This document shows, in pieces, positions 62,632 to 64,000 of a stretch of DNA of 64,000 nt. Position 1 is the first letter of the stretch; each line of letters begins with the position of its first letter. This DNA is from Myxococcales bacterium (GTDB lineage Bacteria > Myxococcota_A > Polyangia > Polyangiales > Polyangiaceae). Below the pieces are notes generated by a model, which made no database searches, had not been told where the DNA came from, and saw nothing but the letters and a program-made list of their open reading frames with translations. The stretch is taken from positions 1-64,000 of the forward strand of contig JADJCA010000001.1 of assembly GCA_016703425.1 (NCBI GenBank), in the 5' to 3' direction. The translations under genes were made by a program, and so were the position numbers.

Positions 62632-64000
62632 GTGGACCGCGCTCGCGTTTTCTTCGACATCGACCCCACGTGGCTGGTCCACCACGACCGCTCGCTCCTC
62701 GTGGTCGACAAGCCGGAGGGAGTTCCGACGCAGGCGGCCGACCCAGCGGTCCCCGATGATCTCGTCACCCGCCTGAAGCGTCACTTCGAGGCCACCCACG
62801 AGGACGACTACCTCGGGACGCATCAGCGCCTCGATCGGGACACCTCCGGGCTCCTCCTTTTCACCCGGCGCCGCGAGGCCAACGCGTCCATCGCGGCGCA
62901 GTTCGAGGGGCGCACCGTTGGCAAGCGCTACGTGGCTGCCGTCTCGCGCTGGTCGGAGCGCCGGAAGGAGGTCACCCTCGACGACCACCTCGTTCGCGGC
63001 GACGAAGGCCTGATGGTCGTTGTGCCCAGCGGCCGGCGCGGCGCGCAGCGTGCCCGCACTGTGGTCCGGGTCCTCGAGCGGCGCGGGGAGCGCGCGCTGC
63101 TTGAGTTGACGCTCGTCACTGGCCGGACGCACCAAGCGCGCGTGCAGCTTGCACACGCCGGCTTCGCCATCGCGGGGGACGTCCTCTACGGGGGCGCCCC
63201 AGCGCCGCGCCTCATGCTCCACGCGCGGTCCCTCACGGTCGTGCACCCGGACACGAAGCGGCCGGTGGCGTTCGAGAGCCGCGTCCCCGCGGACTTTGCG
63301 TTGTGGCTCGAACGAGGTGACCTCGGCGAAGGCATTTACGACGACGACGCGGCGCTTCGCCGTGCCCTCGCGCGCGCCCTGATTCGCCGCTACGGACTCG
63401 CGCGCTCTGCCGGGCCTCGCGCCACCACGGCGTTTCGTCTCGTCAACGAGGCCGGTGATGGCCTTCCTCGACTTGCCATCGATGCCTACGCCGAGCACCT
63501 GGTGGTTCAGCTCTACCGTGACAACGACGATGGGCGCGACGATGGACCCTGGGCCGACAAGGCGCGTCGCGAGCGAGTCCTCGACCGCGTCCACGAACTC
63601 GGCTTCGATGGCATTTACCTGAAGGTGCGGCCGCGTCAGGCGAACACGTTGGTGGATACGCGTCGCGATGACCTCGCGCCGCGTGAACCGGTTCGCGGCA
63701 CACCAGCGCCAGTCGAGCTCGTGGTTCTTGAGGAGGGCATGCCCGTCGAGGTGCGCCTTGGCGACGGCCTCTCGACAGGAGTATTTCTTGATCAGCGCGC
63801 GAATCGCCGTCGCATCAGGGAAATGGCGGCGTCGAAGTCGCTGCTCAATCTCTTCTCCTACACCTGCGGGTTCACGCTCGCAGCGGTGATGGGGGGAGCG
63901 ACGCGTACCGTTAGCGTCGACGCGTCGACGGCGGCGCTCGAGCGCGGCCGCCAAGGCCTGATGCGCCTCGGCGCGGACCTCAAGGCGCACACCTTTGTTG
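62632..64000 (+). CDS. RluA-type pseudouridine synthase fused to an RlmI-like rRNA methyltransferase (runs off the window)
   Basis: 456 codons visible from the GTG at 62632, frame open without a stop to the window end. Residues ~15-225 are RluA-type: LLVVDKPEGVPTQA, the catalytic HQRLDRDTSGLLLF with Asp, GKRYVAAVSRW, GRTHQARVQLAHAGFAIAGDVLYGG, and LMLHARSLTVVHP. From ~235 the same frame carries an RlmI/RlmK-type methyltransferase: AFRLVNEAGDGLPRLAIDAY, VVQLYRDNDD, TGVFLDQRANRRR, then NLFSYTCGFTLAAV as SAM motif I. No stop or indel separates them. The product should modify 23S rRNA twice. Confidence 0.88.
   Translation, partial: MDRARVFFDIDPTWLVHHDRSLLVVDKPEGVPTQAADPAVPDDLVTRLKRHFEATHEDDYLGTHQRLDRDTSGLLLFTRRREANASIAAQFEGRTVGKRYVAAVSRWSERRKEVTLDDHLVRGDEGLMVVVPSGRRGAQRARTVVRVLERRGERALLELTLVTGRTHQARVQLAHAGFAIAGDVLYGGAPAPRLMLHARSLTVVHPDTKRPVAFESRVPADFALWLERGDLGEGIYDDDAALRRALARALIRRYGLARSAGPRATTAFRLVNEAGDGLPRLAIDAYAEHLVVQLYRDNDDGRDDGPWADKARRERVLDRVHELGFDGIYLKVRPRQANTLVDTRRDDLAPREPVRGTPAPVELVVLEEGMPVEVRLGDGLSTGVFLDQRANRRRIREMAASKSLLNLFSYTCGFTLAAVMGGATRTVSVDASTAALERGRQGLMRLGADLKAHTFV

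Noticed and set aside
62032..63990. Long open frame on the - strand (652 codons)
   Set aside because: It is the antisense of the RluA/methyltransferase fusion and the membrane protein tail; its sequence is Arg/Gly/Val-rich with no domain.

Overview
The window looks like ordinary chromosome from a very GC-rich, Gram-negative social or predatory type bacterium, most likely a member of the Myxococcota (Polyangia side). Pointers are strong G/C preference at third codon positions, many secreted lipoproteins with Asp-Gly-Ala-rich linkers after the lipobox, a membrane-anchored Ser/Thr kinase with a Lys-Pro-Glu-Cys tail, an FHA-sigma54 activator, RCC1/beta-propeller/beta-helix surface proteins and a MYXO-CTERM-like tail. 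This is inferred from gene style; there is no rRNA gene to confirm it. I see no tRNA, rRNA, CRISPR array, insertion sequence, prophage or plasmid origin.

Layout. 0-9.6 kb: edge lipoprotein, FAD-linked 2-hydroxyacid dehydrogenase divergent from serC, a SUKH protein, a small basic protein and a giant TPR protein. 9.6-17.5 kb: membrane sulfatase-fold transferase, beta-propeller lipoprotein, ArsR-methyltransferase regulator followed by ahcY, RCC1-repeat lipoprotein. 17.5-21.2 kb: FHA-sigma54 activator converging with a Ser/Thr kinase and its coupled partner. 21.4-28.5 kb: three surface proteins (beta-helix, beta-propeller, polysaccharide-lyase-like) and a divergent pentein-fold enzyme. 28.5-34.8 kb: housekeeping (glmM, yajQ, metG, folC, accD). 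34.9-41.7 kb: DUF4015 glycosidase-like lipoprotein, GAF-GGDEF cyclase, a CoA-transferase pair, a broken hybrid histidine kinase and a PilZ protein. 41.7-49.5 kb: aldose-epimerase-like protein, MepA-type endopeptidase, AAA/TPR protein, and surE with an amino-acid ABC transporter. 49.6-57.6 kb: prolyl oligopeptidase, a winged-helix/membrane-MutS pair, moeA, and a coupled sctS-like/tetR/epmA set. 57.6-64 kb: lipoproteins, SDR, grxD, an M15-like peptidase, an unknown membrane protein, and a RluA-methyltransferase fusion running off the end.

How genes work together. One-carbon/SAM metabolism is represented by ahcY and its likely regulator. Cyclic-di-GMP signalling has a maker (GAF-GGDEF) and candidate readers (PilZ, YajQ). 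The Ser/Thr kinase, its coupled partner and the FHA activator form a plausible phospho-signalling module. The beta-helix, propeller and lyase-like lipoproteins look like a set for binding or cutting extracellular polysaccharide.

Quality caution. At least five genes (TPR protein, kinase partner, propeller, lyase-like protein, pentein) show single-base frame changes, several in short G/C runs, with coding potential continuing cleanly in the new frame. This fits consensus sequence errors better than real gene decay. The histidine kinase is different: a whole segment with the phospho-accepting histidine is missing.
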